NCBI GenBank assembly: GCA_021835025.1
Contig: JAKBQY010000059.1
Span: 1-43,935 of the forward strand
Source: Thermoplasmata archaeon
GTDB taxonomy: Archaea > Thermoplasmatota > Thermoplasmata > Thermoplasmatales > Thermoplasmataceae
Direction: 5' to 3'
Length of the DNA: 43,935 nucleotides
Below, piece after piece: positions 26,961 to 35,160 of this stretch. Under the pieces are notes generated by a model that saw only the letters and a list, made by a program, of their open reading frames with translations, had not been told where the DNA came from and ran no database searches. The position numbers and the translations under genes were made by a program. The first letter of the stretch is position 1. Each line of letters begins with the position of its first letter.

Positions 26961-28011
26961 ACAGGGGATGCCAGAGACACAGAATTCTATTGAAAACAGA
27001 CAAAAGGTATGTTACCGGAGAAAAGGTGCGAGTATTTAGTGATGGGACGGTAAACTTTGGAACCTATCCGGTGTGCATAGAACCACTATTTGAGGAAAAG
27101 GTGTGAAACTACATTATTAAAAATAAATCGGCCGCCAAAATAGGCTTGCCACATGTTTTCCTATTGGAGTTCTTAAGGAAAAAACTAGAGAGAATTTGAT
27201 TAAAAAACTCTCTGACTCATTTGAAGAGTCTGACCAGGTTACAAAGATAGGGAATGTGAAGTAAGGAGATATATGTAATTTGTAAGTAACATTGATAGAA
27301 AAATATTCAATAAACGGTAACACCACTAATAATAGTTTTTGCTTTTTTTCATGTTCCCGATCCAAGCACATTGGTTGTGTACTAGATTGTATAGCCTTCG
27401 TAGTCATATTCAACCATTTTAATTGCAAAAGTAAGTGTGTTTTTTGAAATAATATTGAAAGTAAAAATAGATGAAAAAATGTACCCTGGTATGTATTTTT
27501 CATTAAATGTACACCATTCACGGTGAATTCTCACCTTCAGCATTTCGTCACTTATTTGATAACTTGTATCTTATTTTAACCAGATATGTAATTACTGGTC
27601 AGGAATGCACGATGTATAATTTGGATGTAATTCCCCATTTTATAACATCCTTCCCCCATTATCCATCCTATGTCCGTCTGGGACATTGCAGTATATCTGC
27701 GAATAAAAGACAAGTCTAAGATGAATTGATAAAGAGGAGTTTTAACGATTAAATACCAATGATGTAATTTAAAAGTTATAACTTCTTAAAAATAATGAGT
27801 TCAATGAAATTTTAAAATTTAATAATTGAAATTTACAGCAATTTGTTTACACACCATACAATACACGGTGGAAATATCTCAATCAAAAAAATATATATCA
27901 AAATTAAAGATATAATGTTTTAGTGTTATTCACTAAATAAAATACACTTAATATTAATGAAATTGGTGGAAAGACAACATAATTATATAGACCAGTATAA
28001 CGGCATAAAAA
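26961..28011. other. Long gene-poor gap, probably further transposon debris
   Basis: Over 1 kb without a convincing gene. Just after the MFS gene (26980-27110), a plus-strand frame gives RYVTGEKVRVFSDGTVNFGT and ends at 27104. Minus-strand ORFs around 27117-27521 show no family likeness and are broken. 27720-28010 is very AT-rich. The location between the other remnants suggests decayed mobile DNA, but no transposase motif could be recognised with confidence. Confidence 0.35.
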
Positions 28012-28677
28012 TTATGTATACTGCTCATTTAAAATTGAAAATATCTTATTTTCTGAGCTTCTCAATATTGTTGACACTCTTGATTTCGATATTCCTGCAA
28101 TGTCAGCAATTTTCTGCATATTTATTTTCCTTGGTTTTTCAAAAAAACCATATTGCATGGAAATTTTTAATATTTTTAACTCAATCAAAGTTAACTTGTT
28201 AAGCAAAAATCTGGAAGGTAAATAGCTAAACATATATCTGTTATCAATTTCCTTCAAAAGGGCAATATGTATGGTATGGTCATTTTTTATTGTTTCGTTC
28301 AATGATTTTACTGCGTTGATTGTTCCGGCGATATAGTAAAATTCCTTTCCGTCGGATACTTCAGCATCAATTAATGAAAGTCCACCCATGGTTATCTTTT
28401 TTATGGAAGAATCCTCATATGGAACCTTCATTGACAGCAGATAATTGTTTTTAATATTTGAAGTTGAAAATTTTATGCGGTTGAAATTATAACTATTTTT
28501 AAAACTTTTTACAAGATTTTTAATATTCCCCTTATAAGAAACATATCTTAAAGCAGATAAATTTTCTTCTATATTCTCTTTCCAAATAAGTGAATCATGG
28601 TAATTTTTATCCGTATATGAGGTCCAGCATTTATCATGTTTTATCACTATATTGTATATCTTAATATCATCATCCAT
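28012..28677 (-). CDS. HTH_10 (Bat-type) transcriptional regulator, CWTS paralogue 2
   Basis: A 221-residue paralogue of the regulator at 21206. The N terminus reads IKIYNIVIKHDKCWTS (C17-W18) and the C-terminal HTH_10 domain reads LTLIELKILKISMQYGFFEK, QKIADIAGISKSRVST and LRSSENKIF. A TATA element on the minus strand at 28700-28707 lies about 25 nt before ATG 28677; it falls inside the longer possible ORF beginning at 28710, so the shorter start is chosen. It is divergent from the NCS1 permease gene with a 185-nt shared region, so it probably controls that transporter. The ligand may be a nucleobase; inferred from context. Confidence 0.82.
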   Translation of the reverse strand: MDDDIKIYNIVIKHDKCWTSYTDKNYHDSLIWKENIEENLSALRYVSYKGNIKNLVKSFKNSYNFNRIKFSTSNIKNNYLLSMKVPYEDSSIKKITMGGLSLIDAEVSDGKEFYYIAGTINAVKSLNETIKNDHTIHIALLKEIDNRYMFSYLPSRFLLNKLTLIELKILKISMQYGFFEKPRKINMQKIADIAGISKSRVSTILRSSENKIFSILNEQYT

Positions 28678-28862
28678 ATAATAATTGAGAATTATATAGT
28701 ATATAAACATTTTTATTCCGTTTATTATTAAATCCGATAATTTATTAAAAATATTACGATATGATGAAATATTGTCTAAATGACGGTATTTTATACGAAA
28801 AACAGTATTATAGTTAACCTATAAACAACCATGTTTAAATATATGTTTTCATTTTCCGTTTA

Positions 28863-30311
28863 ATGGTAAATAAAAATTTAAATACAGAAATTATTGAAAA
28901 CGGTTTTGAGGTCGTTGGGGTGAATCCAATACCAACAAAGGCCAGAAATATGTCATCAAAAAAAATATTCATTTTTTGGGCAATGGCAAGTGCTTCAGCA
29001 TTAACACCCCTGGTAGGATTTGTATTATATAATATGGGATTAATTTATGCTTCAATAGCAGTTTTTGTAGCTTTACTCATAGGTTTGATACCCGCTGGTC
29101 TGGTTGCTGAAATGGGAAGGCAGATTCCCGTTCCATCCCTAATAGTTTCAAGAAAAACATATGGATATATGACTTCTGGTGCATATTCCCTTGTATTTAC
29201 GTTTTTGAATTTGGGATTTTTTGGCTTAAATGATGCGGTTGGTGCAGAGATCATAAGTTCGTTGACACATACATCTGTTATTTTATGGTATATTATAATG
29301 GGTATTATCCAAATATTACTGGTTTTGCTTGGTGCAAAATGGCTTGAATATTTTTTCAGATACAGTGCCCCAGTACTGTTTGTAAGCTATGTTATCCTTG
29401 CTTATTTTCTTTTAACCTCTTATAAAATTAACTTTTCCCTACTTTTGCATCCGGCCGGACCCTTCACATGGGGTGCGGCCTTGGATTTCATCCTTGGTTT
29501 TTCAATACTTGCATGGTCATATAAAATTTCAACCCAGACAAGATTTGCATATCCATTTTCAAAAAAAGATAGTGGTGAAAAACGTTCATGGTATTTTCTT
29601 TCTAGCCCGATTGGCATCATGCTTCCTGTATTTTTAATGGGAATTATGGGACTAATAGGTAATAGTGTTGATCCTGGAATAGGATGGAATATAGCAGTAT
29701 TATCTTTTCCTGCTCTTCATGGAATCTACGGTATTGTTATTTTCATTGCGGCTCTGGGTGTTTCACTTGCAATTATACACACAAATGCCATGAATCTCTA
29801 TCCAGCCACGGCTGATTTGCTTGCATCTATCCAGCCAATATTCAAAAAAATTTCAAACGAAAAGTTGGCACAACCTCTTGTCACAATATTTCTTGGTGTA
29901 GGTGGAATAATATTGGCAATTGTTGGAATTCTTAATCATATAGAAACGTTCATAGATACCTTGGCATCCATAATATTCCCATTCACATTCATACTTATAT
30001 TCGATTGGTATGTTCATTTAAGATATACAACAAAAATAAATGATTATTACATAATACCCAAAAGCTTATTCCATAATATAAGGGCAGATGCTTTAATACC
30101 CGCACTTATAGGTACGGTAGTTGCCATATTCGGCATTGGGCAATATGATTATATATTCAATTATTTCCCACAGGCTTTATTTGGATCCCTCGTTGGCCTG
30201 CTTCTTTATATTGTAATTTATTATACAATAACGGTAAAATATGTTAAGGATGCCAATAGAGTAACATCGGTAAACTATATGGATTTCAATGCAGAAGACA
30301 CTCTAAAATAA
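28863..30311 (+). CDS. NCS1-family nucleobase permease (cytosine/purine type)
   Basis: A 482-residue permease with about 12 membrane helices. The N terminus GFEVVGVNPIPTKARNMSS (residues 14-32) and the GQIPVPSLIVSRKTYGYM-like helix 3 stretch are typical of NCS1 cytosine, purine and allantoin carriers. It would import nucleobases by cation symport. Its TATA (TTTAAATATATG, about 28833-28844) is about 20 nt before the ATG, so it is leaderless. Neighbours strengthen the assignment: a divergent HTH_10 regulator and, downstream on the other strand, a nucleoside deoxyribosyltransferase. Exact base not determined. Confidence 0.87.
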   Translation: MVNKNLNTEIIENGFEVVGVNPIPTKARNMSSKKIFIFWAMASASALTPLVGFVLYNMGLIYASIAVFVALLIGLIPAGLVAEMGRQIPVPSLIVSRKTYGYMTSGAYSLVFTFLNLGFFGLNDAVGAEIISSLTHTSVILWYIIMGIIQILLVLLGAKWLEYFFRYSAPVLFVSYVILAYFLLTSYKINFSLLLHPAGPFTWGAALDFILGFSILAWSYKISTQTRFAYPFSKKDSGEKRSWYFLSSPIGIMLPVFLMGIMGLIGNSVDPGIGWNIAVLSFPALHGIYGIVIFIAALGVSLAIIHTNAMNLYPATADLLASIQPIFKKISNEKLAQPLVTIFLGVGGIILAIVGILNHIETFIDTLASIIFPFTFILIFDWYVHLRYTTKINDYYIIPKSLFHNIRADALIPALIGTVVAIFGIGQYDYIFNYFPQALFGSLVGLLLYIVIYYTITVKYVKDANRVTSVNYMDFNAEDTLK

Positions 30312-30339
30312 TTATAAAAATGGATAATATCATTTTGAT

Positions 30340-30771
30340 TTATTTTTTAATTTCCCTTAATTTTTTTAATGCTTCATTAAGTGAGGTATAAAGACCCAGA
30401 TTTAACGTTCCATCTATCATCGGGTTATTGTAATTTTCAGAGAATTTTCTTGTATCCGTTTGCAATCCTATGCATTTTTTACCAATAGCATAGGCTATTC
30501 CCGTTTCCACACACGCACCCTCATCTGGGACCCTTCCATCAAGTATCATGAAGAGTATATCACACTTTTTAATCTCTGTTACATCCTTTTCAAAAATTTT
30601 ATCCTTTACCAAATTCCACGAATAACCGGATTTAATAAGTTCTGAACCCTCATAACCATCTCTTTGTGGTAAATATGTTTCAAATCCCAGTTCATGAAGT
30701 TCTGAATCAACCTTTAAATTAAACTCTTTTTCCATTTGATTAAACAACGGTGCCGAAATATATACTCTCAT
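30340..30771 (-). CDS. Nucleoside 2-deoxyribosyltransferase
   Basis: A 143-residue enzyme that exchanges the base on 2'-deoxyribonucleosides through a covalent sugar intermediate. It begins with MRVYISAPLFNQMEKEFN (substrate loop) and carries DILFMILDGRVPDEGACVE (residues about 69-87), in which the Glu of the GACVETGIAYAIG segment is the expected nucleophile. Length matches the family. It faces the nucleobase permease convergently, so the two could form a salvage unit, though they are not co-transcribed. Related deoxynucleotide N-hydrolases share the fold, so hydrolase activity is an alternative. Confidence 0.87.
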   Translation of the reverse strand: MRVYISAPLFNQMEKEFNLKVDSELHELGFETYLPQRDGYEGSELIKSGYSWNLVKDKIFEKDVTEIKKCDILFMILDGRVPDEGACVETGIAYAIGKKCIGLQTDTRKFSENYNNPMIDGTLNLGLYTSLNEALKKLREIKK

Positions 30772-30945
30772 CTTATATCAATAACTTTTATTTGTTATAA
30801 AGATAATAATATAGATGTTTACATGTAAATATGTATATTAATATTGAATAAAATAATCAAATATAGAATATGAAATATATCGGTTATACAACTTTAACGT
30901 ATTCAAAGAATGAGGGGGATTTTACACCAATTTTTTCTTTGATGA

Positions 30946-30962
30946 AACTTTTATATCCTAAA
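30946..30962 (+). promoter_or_regulatory. Promoter of the acyl-CoA operon
   Basis: TTTTATATCCTAAA upstream of the SDR gene puts transcription start near 30978. The same TATATCCTAAA string occurs in front of the genes at 14233 and 38359. Confidence 0.4.
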
Positions 30963-30993
30963 CCCGATTTATCATCATATTGTGGTGATTTCA

Positions 30994-31713
30994 TTGTCTA
31001 AAAAAATAATTGTTACAGGTTCAAACAGGGGCATAGGATACGCTATTTGTAAAAGGTTGATTGATGATGGTTTTAACATAATAATGGTTGATTATGATTC
31101 AGACGTTGCCAATACAGCCAGGAAAATTAAAACCGGGAATAACAGTGCAGAAGGTGTAGTATGTGACGTTTCTGATTATAATTCCTGCCAGAAGGCTTTT
31201 GAAAATTATAAGGGGGATGACATTTACGGAATAGTAAATAATGCCGGTATAAACAGGGATACCTTATTTAAAAATATGACATATCAGGAGTGGGATGCTG
31301 TAATAAAAACAGATTTATACAGTGTATTCAATATAACAAAGGTTTTCATTGATAGCATGATAAAAAATAATTGTGGTAGGATTGTAAATGTTTCTTCTGC
31401 AAGCTGGCAGGGGAATATAGGCCAGGCAAATTATGCAGCCGCAAAGGCGGGAATTATCGGTTTTACAAAAACTCTCGCGAGGGAACTGGGGAAATATAAT
31501 ATTAAAACGAATGCAATTATTCCAGGTTTTATTAAAACACCAATGACGGACAGTGTTCCGGAAAACATAAGGGAGAAATTTATTGATAAAATACCCCTGA
31601 AAAAGATAGGTTTGCCTGAGGACGTTGCAAATGCTGTATCATTTCTAATGAATGAAAAAAGTAAATATATAAATGGTGCTTTGATTGATGTTGGAGGCGG
31701 TTTGGTTCTATGA
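30994..31713 (+). CDS. SDR-family 3-oxoacyl reductase (FabG/PhaB-like)
   Basis: A 239-residue short-chain dehydrogenase/reductase, probably reducing 3-oxoacyl-CoA to 3-hydroxyacyl-CoA, or the reverse. It shows VTGSNRGIGYAI (cofactor loop), NNAGIN, and the catalytic Ser-Tyr-Lys in NVSSASWQGNIGQANYAAAK (YxxxK). TTG 30994 is preferred to GTG 30982 because GGTG lies a few bases upstream and the protein then begins MSKKIIVTGSNRG like other family members. It is the first gene of a four-gene operon; its stop overlaps the next start (ATGA). Confidence 0.85.
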   Translation: MSKKIIVTGSNRGIGYAICKRLIDDGFNIIMVDYDSDVANTARKIKTGNNSAEGVVCDVSDYNSCQKAFENYKGDDIYGIVNNAGINRDTLFKNMTYQEWDAVIKTDLYSVFNITKVFIDSMIKNNCGRIVNVSSASWQGNIGQANYAAAKAGIIGFTKTLARELGKYNIKTNAIIPGFIKTPMTDSVPENIREKFIDKIPLKKIGLPEDVANAVSFLMNEKSKYINGALIDVGGGLVL

Positions 31714-33254
31714 TGACAATGCTTGATACAATAAATAAAAATGACAAATCGAAAGTGTTTATAAGATATTTTGATGCGGATATAACATACAATGATTTTT
31801 TAATGTATACCAATGGTCTCGCATCCCAATTTTCAATGTATTCCGATCCGCATAGTATTATAGCTATTATATCGGAAAATATACCCCAATTTATCATGGT
31901 ACAGTATGCCTCATGGAAAAACAACTGCATTTTTGTTCCACTTAGCCCCCTGGATTCTTATAATGAAATAAAGGATAAGGTTCTATTTTTAAATCCAAAA
32001 ATACTCATCATCAGTTCCGAATTCAAGAATAATTTTTCTGGACTAGAAAAAATAGCCAATTTAAAGATACTGTATACCGACCCTCAAACATTTTCAAAAT
32101 TACCAGAAAATATGAAAAATAAATTTCTGAATGATGGACATATCGAAGAACTTAATTTGAGGAAAAAACCAGAATTTATTTCATATAATCCTGATATTGA
32201 AGATACAGCAATGATGGTTTTTACTTCCGGAACTTCAGGAAGGCAAAAGGCGGCAGTTATAAAACACAAAAACATATATGCAGCTTCATATATTTATAAG
32301 GAATGGTTCAATGTTAATGAAAGGGATATTAATCTTGCAATTGCCCCTTTTTTCCATATTACGGGTTTAATATTTGGCATATCACTATCCGTGATTTCCG
32401 GATCCACAATTGTAATAAATTATAGATTTTTGCCGGAAAATACATTGAATGATATTGTAGGTAGAAAAACAACAATGACCATGTTTGTTGCCACGGCTTA
32501 CAGGGCAATGATAAATTCATGGCATAATATTGATAATATAGGTGAAAAAATCTCTTCAATGAGATTATGGTCAGCAGGTGGAATGCCAATGCCTGAAAAA
32601 ACTGAACACGATTGGAAGGATATGACTGGACAGTGGATATATATGGCTTATGGCCTCACAGAAAGCACATCTCCTGTAACCTTATGGGAATATCCCTATA
32701 CTGGAGATTTGAAACTTTATAAAAATATTGTTAGTTGCGGAAAAACTGCACTTTATACAACAATTAAAAGAGGAAAATACGGAGAACTTATGGTAAAAGG
32801 CCCCCAGATTGTTGAGTCATATTATCACAATAAAGAGGATACTGAAAATACTTTCAAAAATAACGGAATGAAAACAGGTGATATATTTACTATGGACAAT
32901 TCAGGTTATCTATATATTATTGATAGAAAAAAGGATCTAATTGATATATCTGGGTACAAGGTCTGGCCTACAGAGATAGAGAATGTAATAAGAAAGAATT
33001 TAAAGGTAGAGGATGTTGTTGTGGTATCGGTAAAGGACGAATACAAGGGAGAAGTTCCTGTTGCTTACGTAAAGCTCTTCAATGAAAATAACGAAAATGA
33101 TGAAACAAAAAAGGAAATAATAGAACTTTGCAGAAATAATATGGCAAAATATAAAACTCCAAAGGATATATTATTTATTGACAGGATACCTACGAACGCT
33201 TCTGGAAAAATTAAAAGATCAGATATATTCAAAATTGTGGGTGAAAAAATATGA
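31710..33254 (+). CDS. Acyl-CoA ligase (ANL superfamily)
   Basis: A 514-residue AMP-forming ligase that activates a carboxylic acid to its CoA thioester. Motifs in order: MVFTSGTSGRQKAAVIKHK (P-loop-like), MAYGLTEST, TGDIFTMDNSGYLYIIDRKK, DLIDISGYKVWPTEIEN (hinge) and the catalytic lysine in TNASGKIKR at the end. Size is normal for medium/long-chain acyl-CoA ligases. It is translationally coupled to the SDR upstream and the thiolase-fold gene downstream (4-bp overlaps both sides). The substrate is not readable from sequence. Confidence 0.85.
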   Translation: MMTMLDTINKNDKSKVFIRYFDADITYNDFLMYTNGLASQFSMYSDPHSIIAIISENIPQFIMVQYASWKNNCIFVPLSPLDSYNEIKDKVLFLNPKILIISSEFKNNFSGLEKIANLKILYTDPQTFSKLPENMKNKFLNDGHIEELNLRKKPEFISYNPDIEDTAMMVFTSGTSGRQKAAVIKHKNIYAASYIYKEWFNVNERDINLAIAPFFHITGLIFGISLSVISGSTIVINYRFLPENTLNDIVGRKTTMTMFVATAYRAMINSWHNIDNIGEKISSMRLWSAGGMPMPEKTEHDWKDMTGQWIYMAYGLTESTSPVTLWEYPYTGDLKLYKNIVSCGKTALYTTIKRGKYGELMVKGPQIVESYYHNKEDTENTFKNNGMKTGDIFTMDNSGYLYIIDRKKDLIDISGYKVWPTEIENVIRKNLKVEDVVVVSVKDEYKGEVPVAYVKLFNENNENDETKKEIIELCRNNMAKYKTPKDILFIDRIPTNASGKIKRSDIFKIVGEKI

Positions 33255-34399
33255 TAAGTGGTTTTGCTGAATCGGTATATAAAAAATATGGCAGGTCTGT
33301 ATATGAATTGATGGAGGAATCCTTTTTCAAGGCACTTGATATGGCTGGACTCCAGAGATCAGATATTCAGGGTTTCATTACAACTTTCATGCCGGGAATT
33401 TTTGATGATAATGTATATATGCACTTTTTTCCAGATCAAGTGTGCAATTATCTTGGCATACATCCAAAGTACATAGATTCGCTTGATTATGGTGGGCCAT
33501 CTGTACTGGCTGCCCTATATAGAGCTGAAAGGCTTATAAAAAATGGTGGTATAGATAATATTTTATTGTTATTCGGTGGGAAGGGATCTCTTGTGAGGGA
33601 AAAGAAGGTTACCGTGGATTCATTTGAATCATTATATGAAAATGTTACAAATACACCTTATAAATCCCTTTTTAGGGAATATAATTATACAAATCCCTTG
33701 AGTGATTATGCCCTGGCAGCCCAAAGGCATAAATATATGTACAAATCAACCGATGAACAGAGAGCAATTTTAGCGGTAAAACAGAGAAAAAACGCCAACG
33801 CCTCAGGTTATTCAATGTTTTCAGGAAATCTTTCAGCCGATGATGTTCTGAATTCTTCAGTTATATCATCGCCACTCCATCTCCTCGAAATAGTCTATCC
33901 TGTTGATGGTTTTCATGCATTTATTGTTTCAAAATCCGCTGGAAAACTGAGGGCACTAAAAATACAGAACTATGGTGAAGCCCATTGGACCGATATTCCA
34001 CCGGAACAAAATGATATTATACTGATATCTGCTTCTGAAAGTTCAAATAAATTCAGAAATGAAATAAAGAAATGTGATTTCTATGAACTTTATGATTCCT
34101 TTACAATTACAGTTATGTTGCAACTTGAGAACACGGGTATAGTTCCTAAAGGCAAATCAGGAAAATTCATTGAAAATACATCAATGTCAGCAGATGGGGA
34201 ATTTCCCTTAAATACTGGTGGTGGAAGTTTAAACAGGGGACAACCTGCATATATGAGCGGTAGTGTACTTTTATATGAAAGCTTATTGCAGTTAAACAAT
34301 ATGGCAAAAAATCAGGTCAAATCAGCCAATAAGGTATTTATCAATGGCATTGGCGGTTGGTCAAGGAATCATTCTGTATCAATGATTATAGGTGAGTAA
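33251..34399 (+). CDS. Thiolase-fold acyltransferase/aldolase lacking the active-site cysteines
   Basis: A 382-residue thiolase-superfamily protein of the SCP2-thiolase branch. Where a normal thiolase has its nucleophilic cysteine, this reads SLDYGGPSVLAALYRA (77-92), and the C-terminal motif GIGGWSRNHSVSMIIGE keeps His374 but not the second cysteine. Loss of the cysteine is known in the Ltp2-type aldolases that cleave CoA-bound side chains with a DUF35 partner, and such a partner is the next gene. The protein is therefore either an aldolase-like enzyme or a structural partner rather than a classical thiolase. It is in a tight operon. Confidence 0.78.
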   Translation: MISGFAESVYKKYGRSVYELMEESFFKALDMAGLQRSDIQGFITTFMPGIFDDNVYMHFFPDQVCNYLGIHPKYIDSLDYGGPSVLAALYRAERLIKNGGIDNILLLFGGKGSLVREKKVTVDSFESLYENVTNTPYKSLFREYNYTNPLSDYALAAQRHKYMYKSTDEQRAILAVKQRKNANASGYSMFSGNLSADDVLNSSVISSPLHLLEIVYPVDGFHAFIVSKSAGKLRALKIQNYGEAHWTDIPPEQNDIILISASESSNKFRNEIKKCDFYELYDSFTITVMLQLENTGIVPKGKSGKFIENTSMSADGEFPLNTGGGSLNRGQPAYMSGSVLLYESLLQLNNMAKNQVKSANKVFINGIGGWSRNHSVSMIIGE

Positions 34400-34400
34400 A

Positions 34401-34730
34401 ATGGATTTAAAAGAGATCTATCAAGTTTATAAGGAAAAATTTAATGATAAAAAATTACCGTATATAGAGTGCAATAATTGTAAATATAATTTTTATTATC
34501 CAAGAAATATCTGTCCAAAATGTGGATCACACGATATAAAAATAAATGAGTCCAATGGCAATGGTACCATATATTCATATACAGTTATGAATAAGTCCAT
34601 TTGGGCAATAGTATCACTAAATGAGGGATTTAAAATGTACATGGATATATATGGAAATAATCCTGAAATAAATAAAAAAATAAAAATAATTTTTAAAGAT
34701 TCACAATTACCTTGCGGGGAAATAATATGA
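34401..34730 (+). CDS. DUF35 OB-fold zinc-ribbon protein (acyl-CoA-associated)
   Basis: A 109-residue protein with a rubredoxin-like zinc ribbon (C24-x2-C27 and C38-x2-C41) followed by a short OB fold with NGNGTIYSYTVMNKSI. DUF35/ChsH2-type proteins bind acyl-CoA and form complexes with thiolase-fold enzymes. ATG 34401 is used since GGTGAG lies just upstream; a GTG at 34392 would add three residues and overlap the thiolase-fold gene. The protein is on the short side for the family, and the end lies in AT-rich DNA next to a TnpB remnant, so slight truncation is possible. Confidence 0.83.
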   Translation: MDLKEIYQVYKEKFNDKKLPYIECNNCKYNFYYPRNICPKCGSHDIKINESNGNGTIYSYTVMNKSIWAIVSLNEGFKMYMDIYGNNPEINKKIKIIFKDSQLPCGEII

Positions 34731-34742
34731 CTGTGAACTACT

Positions 34743-35098
34743 TCATGTTAAATCTGTGAAGCTTCCCTTATCATTCACAAAACTTGAATATATGTGTATA
34801 ATACTTTTTAGGTATTCCAATATAAAAGTAGAGGTTTTAGTGCCCATAGGCATATATCCCCTGCCTTCCACGGATATATTATTTTTTAAAATATTTATAG
34901 ATGCAATAATATCCATATCAATAGGGAAATTGCATGATTCACAATTGAATACCCCTTCATTAAAACCCATTTTCTTCCAGTGACCCTATATTGATGTCTC
35001 ATTTATTGCATCTTCAGTACTTTTAAAAGTTCTTTTTTTTGTCCGAAATTAAACCCGTGGAATATCATTTTGCATGTTCTTTCACTTGAAAAGTACAA
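34743..35098 (-). pseudogene. TnpB (IS605 OrfB) C-terminal remnant
   Basis: On the minus strand this stretch keeps the end of a TnpB protein. FSSERTCKM appears near 35090-35070 in one frame, and after a frameshift VFNCESCNFPIDMDIIASIN (about 34942-34880) follows, which is the second CxxC of the zinc ribbon and the (D)xDxNASINI motif. A TnpB-like tail with VEGRGYMPMGTKT and VNDKGSFTDL ends at 34743. Frameshifts, a stop and the missing N-terminal RuvC parts show that it is dead. It lies in the 430-nt gap between the DUF35 and MutS-like genes, which otherwise holds AT-rich DNA. Confidence 0.6.
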
Positions 35099-35160
35099 TT
35101 ATATTAAATATATTGCTTATTTAGCCATAAAGCTAATAATTTAAAATTTTTTATAATAAT

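Noticed and set aside
27117-27521. Minus-strand 134-codon ORF
   Set aside because: No recognisable motif and hydrophobic low-complexity content; lies in a gap with other broken frames, so not called as a gene.
27957-28202. Plus-strand 81-codon ORF
   Set aside because: Mostly antisense to the C-terminal part of the HTH_10 gene at 28012-28677; no family likeness.
31580-31930. Minus-strand 116-codon ORF at the SDR/ligase junction
   Set aside because: Antisense to two coupled genes with clear motifs.
34756-34983. Plus-strand 75-codon ORF
   Set aside because: Antisense to the TnpB relic, which has the zinc-ribbon motif on the minus strand.
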